Origin: Harmothoe impar
Lineage: Eukaryota > Annelida > Polychaeta > Phyllodocida > Polynoidae
Direction: 5' to 3'
Assembly: GCA_947462335.1 (NCBI GenBank)
Contig: OX381710.1
Span: 58,722,842-58,786,841 of the forward strand
Length of the DNA stretch: 64,000 bases
In this document: positions 24,095 through 35,956 of the stretch, piece by piece
Position numbering within the stretch: position 1 is the stretch's first letter
Layout of the letters: each line of letters opens with the position of its first letter
Position numbers and translations under genes: made by a program
Notes under the pieces: generated by a model
Database searches by the model: none
Told to the model about the DNA's origin: nothing
What the model saw: the letters and a program-made list of their open reading frames with translations, nothing else

Positions 24095-27000
24095 TGCCAT
24101 CTGTTGGCACAGCTCTCCCTCTCCCAGCAGTATTCATCAACTGCACACGTGGGTTTGCATTCCTACTTAAATATGAGCAAGCAAGCACCCTATTCTATTC
24201 AGGTTTATTATCTGGGATTGAAAGCAAACATCAGTTACTGACCTAGACAACTTACTCTATGTAAAGGTTTCTAGCCCCAGCTCGGTCCTGTCCACAACTA
24301 AGTAAGAATCCTGATATTTGCATTGCAGTTTGACTTTCTACCAGGCCCAGGAGGGTGTAAACTGACTAACAGTACATGCCACCGTTGTAGAACAATTGTA
24401 TGATATACTGCTACTATTGCTAATGCTCATTGTCCCTTACAGCTGTCGTATAGTAATTATACGTGAATGAGTCAGAGCAAACATTCTTACTTCACCTTAT
24501 AAAGGCTAAACTCTGAGTATCGTTTTCAAGACCCAGGCAGCCAAGGAAATTGTCAATGCTATCGTGGTTTTGGCCTGCACAGCAACCCATCCAGTGCCAA
24601 TAAAAGAACAATCCCAGATAAGTGACCCGATGCTCTCCTGGTTCACGACGCATCCTGAAGATGGGTTGTAGTAGAGGTAGTGTGGCTGTCTTTGGCATAA
24701 AATCAATGTCGGGGTGAGTCGGTATCACACATTGTTAGTAGTCCACCGCATGTCTCCAACGGCTTGTCAGAGGAGGTAGTAGCTGCTTACTTTTTCTATT
24801 CGGAGAATGATATAAGCAGGTTACTTCAAGCATTACTATTATTCAAGTCGAAAATACCAAATCATTTCCATTGATAGAAATTTCATCTTCCTTAGAGCGC
24901 ATTTAATGATTCTGGAAAAGGAGGGGTGGTGATGGACACAATCTCAGATGCTCTGAGCCCAATGTCACATGCAGAACCAATGTCTAGGCGTAGATAGAAA
25001 TTGTAAAGGGCTAACCCTGAACTACCTATACTGCGATAAGATCAGACTCCCAGTATGTCCTTTTATAAAACAGCTGTAAACTGTCATGTTTACCAGGACC
25101 TCTTCATTCTGCACAACGTAGACATAGCCTGATGCAGATATTAGCTACAGTCACTGGCACCACTAAGCAGCCAAGTACAGTCTAGGGCAAACCTCCTATG
25201 TACATGCTCCATTGATGTATTGGATAAGTTTCAGTCAGCTGAGCATTACAACTTATTGGATGGGCTGATGATTACCTACCAATGTTACAATCAAATCGTT
25301 TTCCCCCGAAATTGAGATTTGGGCTGGGGGAATTGTATACATCTTGCTATATTAAAGTGTATCATATTCAGGAACAGCTGGCTCAGTGCTTTTAATGTCC
25401 TTATCACATGTTCACACATCAGGTAATCGCATTCACTTCATTTGAGCATTAAAACATAAGTCCAGAGAAGTAATAGCAGTACTTTAATTCACATAGTACA
25501 TCCACCCTTCCCATATCAGGCTTGCAGTAAATAATTTCGAATTAGAATTCAAGTGCCTTTTCCTTTATCTGGACTAATCGACGAGTGACCAACTCCCAAC
25601 TGACACCACCGGCTTCAAACATGAATCTAAATGTATGGCATTGACTTGTTTATTTTAAAGCATCTCCAAAATGCTATAGAGAGGGAACTACATTGCCTTA
25701 TCGCTATTGTATGATTTACTTCACCTATACTACTCGACCATATCTGCTGACACTTGCAGCTCTACAGGATGTCAGACCCAGCAATATGCAGATCTGTTAC
25801 CATAAGGATACCATCGATGGACGTCTGGCCGGGTTTATAGGGCTGTACTGGTTACTATTAATAGCTTCAACTATTGGCATTTGTATTAAGTCGACAAAGG
25901 AGTATATATGCTCATTGTAACCGGACAACTCGGACCTATAGCGTCCTCTGGCTGCAATTAAGATAAAGAGATTTGAACTTGAACTTCAAAGAAATACTCC
26001 CGCAGTTAGTCTCACTGCCCCAGTACTATAAGTCTGGTGCTGCAGATGGTAGGGGCTGTGGTCAAGGTCACCAGTGACACGGATTGAGGAGGTCGAAGTA
26101 GAGTTGGCCAGTGATACTGACACTACGATGTCGTGGCAATAAGGTTCCTAATCACCACGATGGGGTTGTGTCAATAAGACCCCGTAGCTAATTGACATAA
26201 TGGTTCTGTCACCTTCCTAATACATGTCATCTTTCTCAGACGACGAGGTCTAACATTCTCGGTCCATAACAGTGCTCCCTGCAGGTTTGTCCCCGCCTGA
26301 CCTGCAATTTGGCAATTGATAGATACATATAATCTTTCTAGTACATGTCATCCTCCTTAGATCTCGAATAGCCTTTTTTGATACACCCTTTCCTAAGTAA
26401 TGTCATCTCAGCAGCAGGTCCTAGAGCGACATTAGTTTACATTATTGTTCTCTGCTCAACTATAGAACTCTCTAATAACTGGGGGGCCAGGCTAACAATG
26501 TGAAGGAGGGTTGGTGTGGTGGCCAATACTTTGTCTGAAACTTGTTTTATGTTATTTTGAAGGTGCTGAATCCGGATCTGCCATGTGTTAAGTGGTATCT
26601 GTGTCGTAACAAGGTCAAATTACACGTTACATATGAAATATATCAGTTGATAAACTAATAACAATTTAAGCAGGGTAATAGCAGTTAAATCAAATGGTTT
26701 ATTCTATTTTATTTGCAATCACTTGTACTGGTAATCGTGACCTTTGACCTTGAATGTGCCCTTGTTGCAACACAGATATCACTTTACACAGGGCAGATTC
26801 GGAATCAGCACCCTCAACATACCCTAGTACGATACTCAGAGAAAGTATTGGTCTCCACACCAACCTAAAGTTAAATATCAACATTTGGTCTTTGTGGCCT
26901 CCCAAGTAGAGCGGCAAAGTGTAGTGTGCTGCCCTTTAAGAGTTGGTATATACATTACCGTCCTCTGTTGTGTCAACAGTGCCAGCGAAACGTCCCAGTT

Positions 27001-27464
27001 CTGCTGGGTCAGCCTAAGTGCAATGGCCCTTTATACCATGGTCCAAGTTCCAAACGTTGCTCTTCATGGGGCCCAGCATGCATATCCGGCTGAGAAGCAC
27101 CACTCTTGTACGCCCAAGGGACATGTGATATGCCAAATGGGGCAGCTCATGGTGGTGTCGTTTGAGGAACCTCTAACAGTACTCTTCATAAGTATTGATG
27201 TCATAGCTATACATTGTGTGTCATTCTCATTCTCCTCCATTCTGCTCCTTCTCTATCACTCTAATAGTATTTCCATAGGTTAAATATGACATATATATTA
27301 TAGTCAGATATAACCGAGGAGTATCAACAATGTTACACCACAGTTGGCCATGAGAAAAAAAGAAATAGCCTGACTGAATTTTACATACATGGCTGTATGT
27401 TGATGCGGTCCATTGAGCACACTCTCCTGCTGTGAGTGTAAGCCAGATATGATACGCATGACTA
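24095..27464. other. unassigned intergenic sequence
   Basis: The open frames here (for example 25693-25920 and 26885-27283) show no domain, conserved motif or coding-like composition. I see nothing else to report. Confidence 0.4.
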
Positions 27465-27610
27465 GCTGCATAAGTGTTATAAGCCTTGGACAATGGTCAT
27501 TGGACAATTATCTATGGCTGTCGCCTGGGACGTGCAATTACCTTTTCCTTGGCTTATATCACTTATACAGCAAGTCACTTCTATCATATCTACTATGTAA
27601 TGTATATAAT
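27465..27610 (+). repeat. dispersed repeat related to 49205-49330
   Basis: Shares GCCTTGGACAA.GGT, GGACAATTA, CCTT..CTTAT and CACATCTACTA-type blocks in the same order with the copy between the two Polintons. Confidence 0.5.
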
Positions 27611-27968
27611 GACTACTTGAACCTGACATACACTTCAAGACAGATCTGCTGAGGGTTTAGACAAAAAGAGGGGAACTGTTTCAGTAACATGCATATACTA
27701 TGTATTGTATGGAGGTTCTAGACTAATCACAGGGGACTACTGGAGCTGCTGTTGCCAGCAGCACTTTCTTCTTCCAGTGCTCTGATAAATAGAAGTGAGA
27801 TTGCAATATCGAAGATTAACCCATCCACTCTGCCGCTCACACCTATAGAGCAGGACATGGTGCAAATACAACTTTTTCTATTATAAACAAACAGCTGTAA
27901 AATATGTGTATAGCGCAATTGGTGATCAATCATGCAAAACAGCTGCCTCGAGGTAAATGTTAACATAA

Positions 27969-28080
27969 TACCCAGTGGGCACAAAATCCAGTTCAGCGTT
28001 GAATCAATGTTGAATCAACATTGTATCAACATTGACAACCACTTATCAACGTTGATTCAATGTTCTGTGCCCACTGGGTA
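27969..28080. mobile_element. 112-bp palindromic MITE, TACCCAGTGGGCAC ends
   Basis: The element is bounded by TA. The tips CCCAGTGGGCACA and TGTGCCCACTGGG are perfect inverse copies. The interior is built of repeated TCAACGTTGATTCAA-like blocks, giving a near-continuous hairpin. Confidence 0.85.
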
Positions 28081-29815
28081 CGGCAAAAAAGTCTGATATA
28101 GATATGTGGATAATTCATATTTGTATATAAATTAGTACGGTTCCGGTGTTTTCCATCTACATACCTTTATATTAAATTGCAAGTCATGCTGGTACTGTCA
28201 GATTAAATCCCCCAAATATTGAAAAGATAATTTTATGTTGTACCAATCTACAGCTGTCTGTTTTTCTTATAATTGGACTAACCACGGTGTTCTATACACT
28301 GTCCATGAAAGCACCCGTCAGCGTTGTTGGCACTCCCTTATTACATTTGCGGGCGCAATATTACTTTGCCCGATGCTGTAGGCACAGTGCTGTTAATGAA
28401 GTGCGGTCAGGTGCATCTGTGGTCTTTTGCAAAACGAGTTTTGACCATTTCCCCTTCAGCAACACAACATTGACGATCCATCGTTGCTTATAGCTGAAGT
28501 CTATTATCAAATGAATAGTATGAGAAAATGCGTTCTCACAAGAACCAATAAGATATGGTAACGTGCATGCAATATACATTTTATTTGTGAAGGAGCAATT
28601 TTTGTTCCAAGCTTTCTCACGATGGTCCTGTGTTTGGTCATCATAGGTGGAAAGAATGTATATTGTTAAAGGTACTAGTAATGTATTATCTTAGTAAGTG
28701 TGACTATTACAATAACTCAATGACCAGACAACTAGTGATCATTGAGCCCATATTGTCCCTAGCTTAATGTTAGTTAGTTTGAGAAGGTCCAACTGGACTT
28801 ATATTCCTCTCCATATTCATAACTGAAATATCACATAGTATTGCTAACAATAAAAGTGTAGTTGTTGCAATGTTAGCTTGACATGACAAGTATTTATTGA
28901 TCGACATGCAAAATGATTCAAAATGTCTCAATCGTTACTGCTTCCTAAATAATTTTATATTAGTGGTAAGTAGCACATACAAATGCTAGTTTATACATGG
29001 CATCATCATTAGAGCAGCTACTCGAGCTCCAAGCATCGAATTTTAGATAATAACATGTCAGTAATCTTCACAGACTCATATGTGGACAGGTTGATTTACA
29101 AATAATATGGGTGCTTCTTTCTGTATGAAAATAGGTGAAATACCTCCCGTGAGAATAGCAGTCAACCAACTGTAAACCGGATAACATAAGGATCTGCAGG
29201 TTACCTACTCCACACTGCCTCCTATTGGGCTTGAGGTGAACTACCTCTCCCTATGCTCCTATTTATATGCATAATGAAAGCATTATTCCCATCCACGACC
29301 ATAAGGGTTTTCATGTGTATCCATGCAGATTATACATTATATATACTTCCCTATTTATTTGTTTATGTAGACCTCCACCATAAGTGTGTACTGATTGCTC
29401 TAAGTGTACTAGCCACACATGACTAAGCCATTTTAGTTCCATCTTTGACCACAAAAGGTCATATTGGCATTGGCCCCTGCAGAGATGGCTTTCCTACCCA
29501 CCATATAGGAATTAATATCTGTATTTTCACCCATCCATTATGCTTTAGAGAGGCCTTATATGCTATGCTATTTTGCTCTGCCTTAAAGAAATACAAATGA
29601 TAGTCCTATGAATATTGAATTCATGCTAGAGTTGGAAGAGGTCTGAAGAGGTCGAGTTGCTGCTTTAACTTACACCTATTCTACACGTGACTATCAGTTC
29701 ATCACCCTACATGATTCTACACATACATGTAGGTACGTTAACATTACCCTACACGATCTGACGTGATCCTGTTGTCACCCTACTGGATTGTATTGGACAC
29801 AGATACGTGTGTTAG
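28081..29815. other. unassigned intergenic sequence
   Basis: No supported feature. Confidence 0.4.
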
Positions 29816-30205
29816 GCTAGATAGTCTCAAAACTGCAAGATAGTCTCAAAATACTATAGTTTTGTTAGTGTCCCGCAACCCTCAGGCTAGATAGTCTCAA
29901 AATTGCGAAATAGGCTGCCAGATAGTCTCGAAATTGCGAGATAGGCTGCAAGATAGTCTCGAAATTCGAGACTATCTTACAACTGCCAGGCTAGATAGTC
30001 TCAAAACTGCAAAATAGTCTCAAAATACTATAGTTTTGTTAGTATCTCGCAACCGTCAGGCTAGATAGTCTTAAAATACAATAGTTTTGTTAGTATCTCG
30101 CAACCCTCAGGCGAGATAGTCTCAAAATCCTATAGTTTTGTTAGTATCCTGCAACCCTCAGGCTAGTCTCAGAATACAATAGTTTTGTTTGTATCTCGCA
30201 ACCCT
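29816..30205. repeat. tandem repeat with GATAGTCTCAAAA units
   Basis: Units of about 65-70 bp contain GGCTAGATAGTCTCAAAA, TACTATAGTTTTGTTAGT and ATCTCGCAACCCTCA. About five units are recognisable, two of them altered. A near-perfect 29-nt palindrome (29950-29978) lies in the middle. Confidence 0.8.
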
Positions 30206-30592
30206 CCATTCATATACATGATTCTATACAGCATAAGTATGTGATCATCAATATGTCTCTACAACTCACTGTAAAAGAATATGAGCAATGACAGGTATTT
30301 CTTCTTTAGAATAAAACCATTATATAACGGTTAGGGTCTATTGCATAATAGTTCACAATACGTCCATGTACCTGTGCTCTTGTTGCTGTTTTAAGGCCAT
30401 GTACCACTGTATTGCAATAGACCAGACCAAAAGGTGTTTCTCATGTAAACCGACCCTGTACTCAAAAAGGGCCGATCGTAACTTCCCCCCCTCGATTTTG
30501 GGGATTTCTTTTGTAGTAAAATATTTCGAGAGGAAACGACATCCCACATCTAATGAACTTTCTGAATTCCTTTCAACAAGAATATCCTACTC

Positions 30593-31456
30593 TAGTCCGG
30601 TGGTGGAACAAGGATTTGAGGCCTGACCCGGAATTCTCTGATATAGTTTTTTTCTCTGCTGATTCTTCATCTTGGGGGTCTGGGTGACCATATACATGAT
30701 TTTAGATGGCAGGATTGGATCCCCTGACAACAGAAACATACTTTTAGACCTTTCATTTGTATCTCTAAGTATATTAGAAGTTGAGATATGCACTTTTCAA
30801 GATTTTTATTGAACTGTGGTGCCCGTCTTGAATAACTCTATTTCCCCAAAGCTGTCACAAGTACATCAGGCAGGAAATGTTCACCCAGTGGGGTGTTTCA
30901 CAAGCCGAAATAAAATACCCTCAATTGTACATGTATTCTTCAACCAAGTTGATATTAACCAATGTCAGTTTTATGTTGGTGTTTCTAAAGCAGCAATATT
31001 ATGTTCGGTCTTATCCCGACTTACAACTGAAGATAATATTGGATGTTGTGACTAAGTCTAACTTAAGTCGGTCTTAGCTTAGCTACAATGCCTAAGCTAC
31101 AATTGATTAGTTGTAACAGTGAACATGGTATAGTATGGGGTACAAGCTAATATGCATTGTGAAATACTTATACATTAGTTGTATCTCGATTGTAGGCCAA
31201 AGACCCTGACTTAACATCTTGGTTGTAGACCTTTGTGAAACACTTTTATAACCAGTATACAATTGATAAAACCTAATGTCGGTCTTATTAATTGTATACA
31301 ACTAACTTCTACTATAGAAACACTTATTCTACAATTAATTGTATACCCCCCTTGTGAAACACCCCACAGACCCCCTAGATGAAGAATCAGTAGAGAAAAA
31401 AACTATATCGGAGAATTCCGGGTCAGGCCCCAAATCCTTGTTCCACCACCGGACTA
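30593..31456. mobile_element. DNA-transposon remnant with about 90-bp inverted ends
   Basis: The 30593-30682 block (starting TAGTCCGGTGGTGGAACAAG) is repeated inverted at 31367-31456 with few differences, and both tips carry TA. A second element (30888-31367) has inserted inside, abutting the right arm. No transposase is visible. Confidence 0.75.
30888..31367. mobile_element. MITE, GTGGGGTGTTTCACAAG family, copy 2 (nested)
   Basis: The ends are GTGGGGTGTTTCACAAG and CTTGTGAAACACCCCAC. The interior shares AGAAACACTTATTCTACAAT and ATTGTATACCCCCC-like segments with copy 1 at 4852-5476. Confidence 0.75.
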
Positions 31457-34400
31457 CACTTACATAATATTCCTAATTGCTGTAAGAATCACTGAGTCAG
31501 TGAGTGGTGATTCACGACTCATTCCATGCAGGTACTTTCAACATTTGAAAAGAAAATCCGACCTACCTGCCGTAATTCTTTTCGACCATGTTGGCTGAAA
31601 CACACCTTTATTTTTTGGCCACATAAACTTTCTGCAGGACCGATTGTTCAAACGAACAATCGCCTCTCTCATAAGATCGTTCTGATCGTGAATATCATGA
31701 TCGTTGCTATTGCACGATTACCCCAAATGATCTGCAAACGACCACCGACTGAGATATACTTCCAACATTGCAGCACACACGGACGTCATACAAGCTGCAG
31801 TGCACCGGGGGGGGGGGGGCAGACAGGAGCAGAGAGGGTGTGAAAAGGAGACAGACAGAGAACAGTAGAAAGGCATGGGAAAGGATGAATAGTTATAACA
31901 TCGATTTGTGACAAGAGTATGTTTAGAATCATCACATGAAGTGAATGCAGCAAACCAATGTGTGAACATGTCACAATAGAATGACACCCCGACTGTCCGT
32001 GGTGTGTACACTCCCCATACCCACTATGTGTGTACATGTCTGTTTGGACAGTTGCCAAACGATACGCGAATTGGTACTTATGAATGAATGTTAAAAGCAT
32101 TCAGTCCATACACTATGTCTGGATATTGTATATTATGGTAGAGCATACATGACATTTTTGCCCAATTGAATATGTATTAAGGAAATAGCAAAGACCCATA
32201 GGATATGTGTTCCTTGTTTATATTTTGCACCAAAAGTGTCAGAAGACCAATTACATAATTATTAAGCCCATGAGAGAGTAGCTGTGTACATTGTTTTAAC
32301 GAGTCTGACTTCGGCCCCCTCGGGTTATACAACACAAGGTCCAACTAGTTCTTCACAAGTTGGACCTGGGTCGCATCACACAAGGCAGTAGATCTATACG
32401 AGCCATGGTCCAACAAGTGAAGAACGATTTATATACTATCTATGCCATGGGGGTATTGAATATGGCGATTCCAGTAATTAAGAATAATATTCACCATGTA
32501 ATGCAAACGCCCATTGATACCGTTTCTCAGGTATTTTATAAGGGCTGGGGCAGTGAACTACATCAGAGCGGTATCAATGTAGCTGCCATTTGTGTTTTAA
32601 GCCTATTGAATATGGCCACATTGTATACAATGGAGGGCATTGGATATAGATCTTCAGTGCTTAGGCATAGGAAATCTTGTATTTCAAAAAAAGAAATATA
32701 TATTTATATTTCTTGATCAGTCACATGGTTTGCCGAGATTGTTAGAGAGTTATGAAATGGTATGCAAATACATTGTGGGTTCTGAAGCTGTTCATCGTAA
32801 ATGTCCCGATTACTGCAATTACTCATGAATGAGGAGAACAACACAGAGTAACACTGTAATTGTCTCCATTACCATGTTTAAAATGCCATCTTTTGGGATC
32901 ACACTAACCTTCTTTATCCATGCCAACAACCACAACAGTGTACCGCGGCACTCTAACAGCCCCAGCCCCTGGGCTTTACAACTCCTGCCATAATTGATAT
33001 GCTTGGCAAGTGTACTGCCTGCAACTTTACATAATACATACACTGTGTGCATCCCATGGCAATATCCATATCGTGGCTTAAAAAGTGACTGCAGCGCCAT
33101 ACTTGCATTAGCAGTGGTTGGCGCGGGGCAGATACTGCACGTATGGGTGTAGATCTACTGGTTCAGGAGACAACATGGCGCCTCACGTCTGCTGTACGTT
33201 AGATAGAGATCTAGTAGTTGGACGCTGTTAAAACGTTGTTTAGGAATTCCCAAACGATGCAGTTATGGGACTATCTTGTATATTCAAAGTCCAGGTAATC
33301 GAGGAATAATATGAAATAGGGTAGACACGAACGGCTCGAAACGTATTATAAATCACAGAGGTTGAAAGCTTGGACCGAATAATAGCTGTCCAGAAACACG
33401 CTTTTACTGTCACGGGATGGTGGTGAGGCAGACAGGATGGAGGGGTTGGGAGAATTATCTTAACCAGCTTTACAGTCAGGTATGGCTTCTGTATGGGTTG
33501 TTGACTGTATACCTGCATATATTAATGGTGTGTGGTGTACAACACTCACCGCAGACATGCATCGGGATGCCAACTTGTATGGTGAGCCGTCTAGGACAGA
33601 ATAAATTTTGCATGAAATCAAAGTTTTCGGATTTTTAAGGGAAACAAATGTGATCATAGTTTGATGACGAATCTAATTCCACAATTGAATTCATGATAAT
33701 GCCGAACAATGAAGCTAGACATCTAGGATACTATCACTAATAATAAACGACAACTCTCAGCGGGTACAATCAGAATTTACGTCTTCCTATGTACTAGTAA
33801 TCAAAATACCGCTCACATCTCAGTGTGAAATGGTGAAGACATAAAAACGTTATACTCAACACATAAAAAGGAAATCGATTCCTCTCCAGCTTTAATGTTT
33901 ACTGTGTGGTGTTTTGCACGGGGTTTAAATCGTCAAACCTGAGCCTCAGGGAAAACACGCAACGTGTGGCTGTGTGCTAGTCGGCTACCAGTTAGAAGTT
34001 AGATGAGCTCATGTGAGAGCAAAACACACAGCTGTGTCCCGGTGCATTTTATCCCAGTCCTTAGACACATGCCAAGTTCCCACAGTGTGCACTGTTGTAG
34101 GCCCTCCCCTCAGGGAACACTAACACCACCATCACAACCAGCTGATCATTTATGAACAGGCCTTGGGGGACTGAACCATTACATTAGTAACCCTATATAG
34201 TTGAGAGCACTGCGGTAATGACATCAGGAATCCCACTGGGGATCGGTGCGAAATGGCTAGCGCGTTATGTTAGTATCAGTTGTAGTCTACTGATCATCCT
34301 CTGCTTCGTGGCAAACAACCACCTGTATTACTCATTAGATATACCAGATAAGAATGGACTTCCCATCGTCTATTGAGCTGTAGTGCACCACTAGTGTGTG

Positions 34401-35315
34401 GTTCACAGCTGTGACCAGGGAGGATAGGACAGGGGCAGTGTGGGGCATGGGGGAGTAGTGTGGCTGCCACCCTGGAGTGCCCTTGATGATGTGTCCATCC
34501 TCCTCCAGGGTAGCTAGCTGTATGGAGAGGCCTCTACAGGCACCGCACGGTGATCAGGTCTACCTGGAGGACAGTCAGTCCCTCCTACACAGTTATACAT
34601 GTCTCATCTAATAGAATACATCACCTTCACTGTCCCGCCCTGTCGGGTTAACAGTTAGATTATATGTAATCCAATATGAGCCTACACTAGTGGCCTTCCA
34701 TACCTAGACACCTAGCCTGTTTGGGGTCTATAAAAGCAAGGCAATAGAAGGGAAGTAATTCTCTGCTATTAGTATGCCATGCCCATACAGATAGCAGGTA
34801 GGACTAACAAACTACTAGGCTGCCTTGCCTGACAGCCCGCCATATCGGAACACACAGCAATTTGGAGCCAACGACACTGACATAATTAGATTATCATTTA
34901 TCACACGGGGTACATAAGCCATGTTTGCCTTAAAACCACCAGAACGGACCGCGTTACGGCTCTCTCCGTTTCCAATGTCAGTCCGCAGATTGCAGAGCCA
35001 AACCAATGTCCCCAACCATGTACAAATCCCGCAGAAAGTCGTATTTGTAATAAGGATTTACTCGGCAAACACCACGATAGGATAATGAAAAGCCCCTCTT
35101 GCATTTTCATTTCATTTCCTATGCTTTTAATAATGAGTATTCTACTCGATGAATGTAGAAGCTAAACTATGACAATGAGTTTGAGTTTTGAATATTGTTG
35201 GTGGTAACAACAAAGAACATTTACTTATGCACTATGTCGTTGCAATTCGGTCATCTTTGTTGCATGACATACTTAAATAATATTGTGGAAATCAGTTAGG
35301 CTAGTGATGGGAATT
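31457..35315. other. unassigned host sequence left of element A
   Basis: A poly-G run lies near 31807. The open frames (for example 32360-32716 and 31786-32100) have no recognisable features. Confidence 0.4.
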
Positions 35316-35321
35316 AGTATC

Positions 35322-35867
35322 AGTAGTATAGTATGTATCGGAACGGGACTATAGTTAAGTGCTGTTTATTACTCAATCGACATGCAGCCAATCAGAGGCC
35401 TCCATTTGGTCACGTGACCGGAAGTGACCTACTTAGGGGATTAGTGGTGCATTCTGGGTAACCCTGCAGCCAATCAGAGGCCACCATTTGGTCACGTGAC
35501 CGGAAGTGACCTACTTAGGGGATTAGTGGTGCATTCTGGGTAACCTACTGACCTACTTAGGGGACCGGAAGTGACGTCATATGACCTAATTTAGGATCAC
35601 GTGACCGGAAGTGACCTGATGAGTCACGTGAGCGGAAGTGACGTCACATGACCTAATGGCCGACCGGAAGTGAGTGACCTCATTGAGGATCACGTGACCG
35701 GAAGTGACTTGATTGATCACGTGAGCGGAAGAAGAAGTTTTTTGTTTTAGGAAGTGAGGGTCTTTAGGATCACGTGACTGGAAGCGACGTCGTCACATGA
35801 GTGACGCTTTAAGAGACTGCGCGACTTACTAGTAAAAGAAGACGTATGAAAATAAAAACACAACAAT
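35322..35867. repeat. element A left terminal inverted repeat
   Basis: The outer 98 bp are shared with element B (one difference). The inner part consists of repeated CACGTGACCGGAAGTGAC and TGACGTCA-type blocks plus AGCCAATCAG. It ends in GACGTATGAAAATAAAA..CACAACAAT, matching the inner end of the right repeat. An 82-bp direct duplication is present at this end only. Confidence 0.85.
35383..35546. repeat. 82-bp tandem duplication inside the left terminal repeat
   Basis: Two units (35383-35464 and 35465-35546), nearly identical, each contain a CCAAT box, CACGTG, CCGGAAGTGAC and GCATTCTGGGTAACC. Confidence 0.85.
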
Positions 35868-35956
35868 ATTTTATTTTATTTTTTTTATTTCTTTTTTTTT
35901 CAATCTTGATAAACACTCTATTTTTGAAAAGATGCACACGCTTATTTTTTTTTTTT

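Noticed and set aside
29816..30205. CRISPR-like array
   Set aside because: Units are contiguous tandem repeats without distinct unique spacers, in animal DNA.
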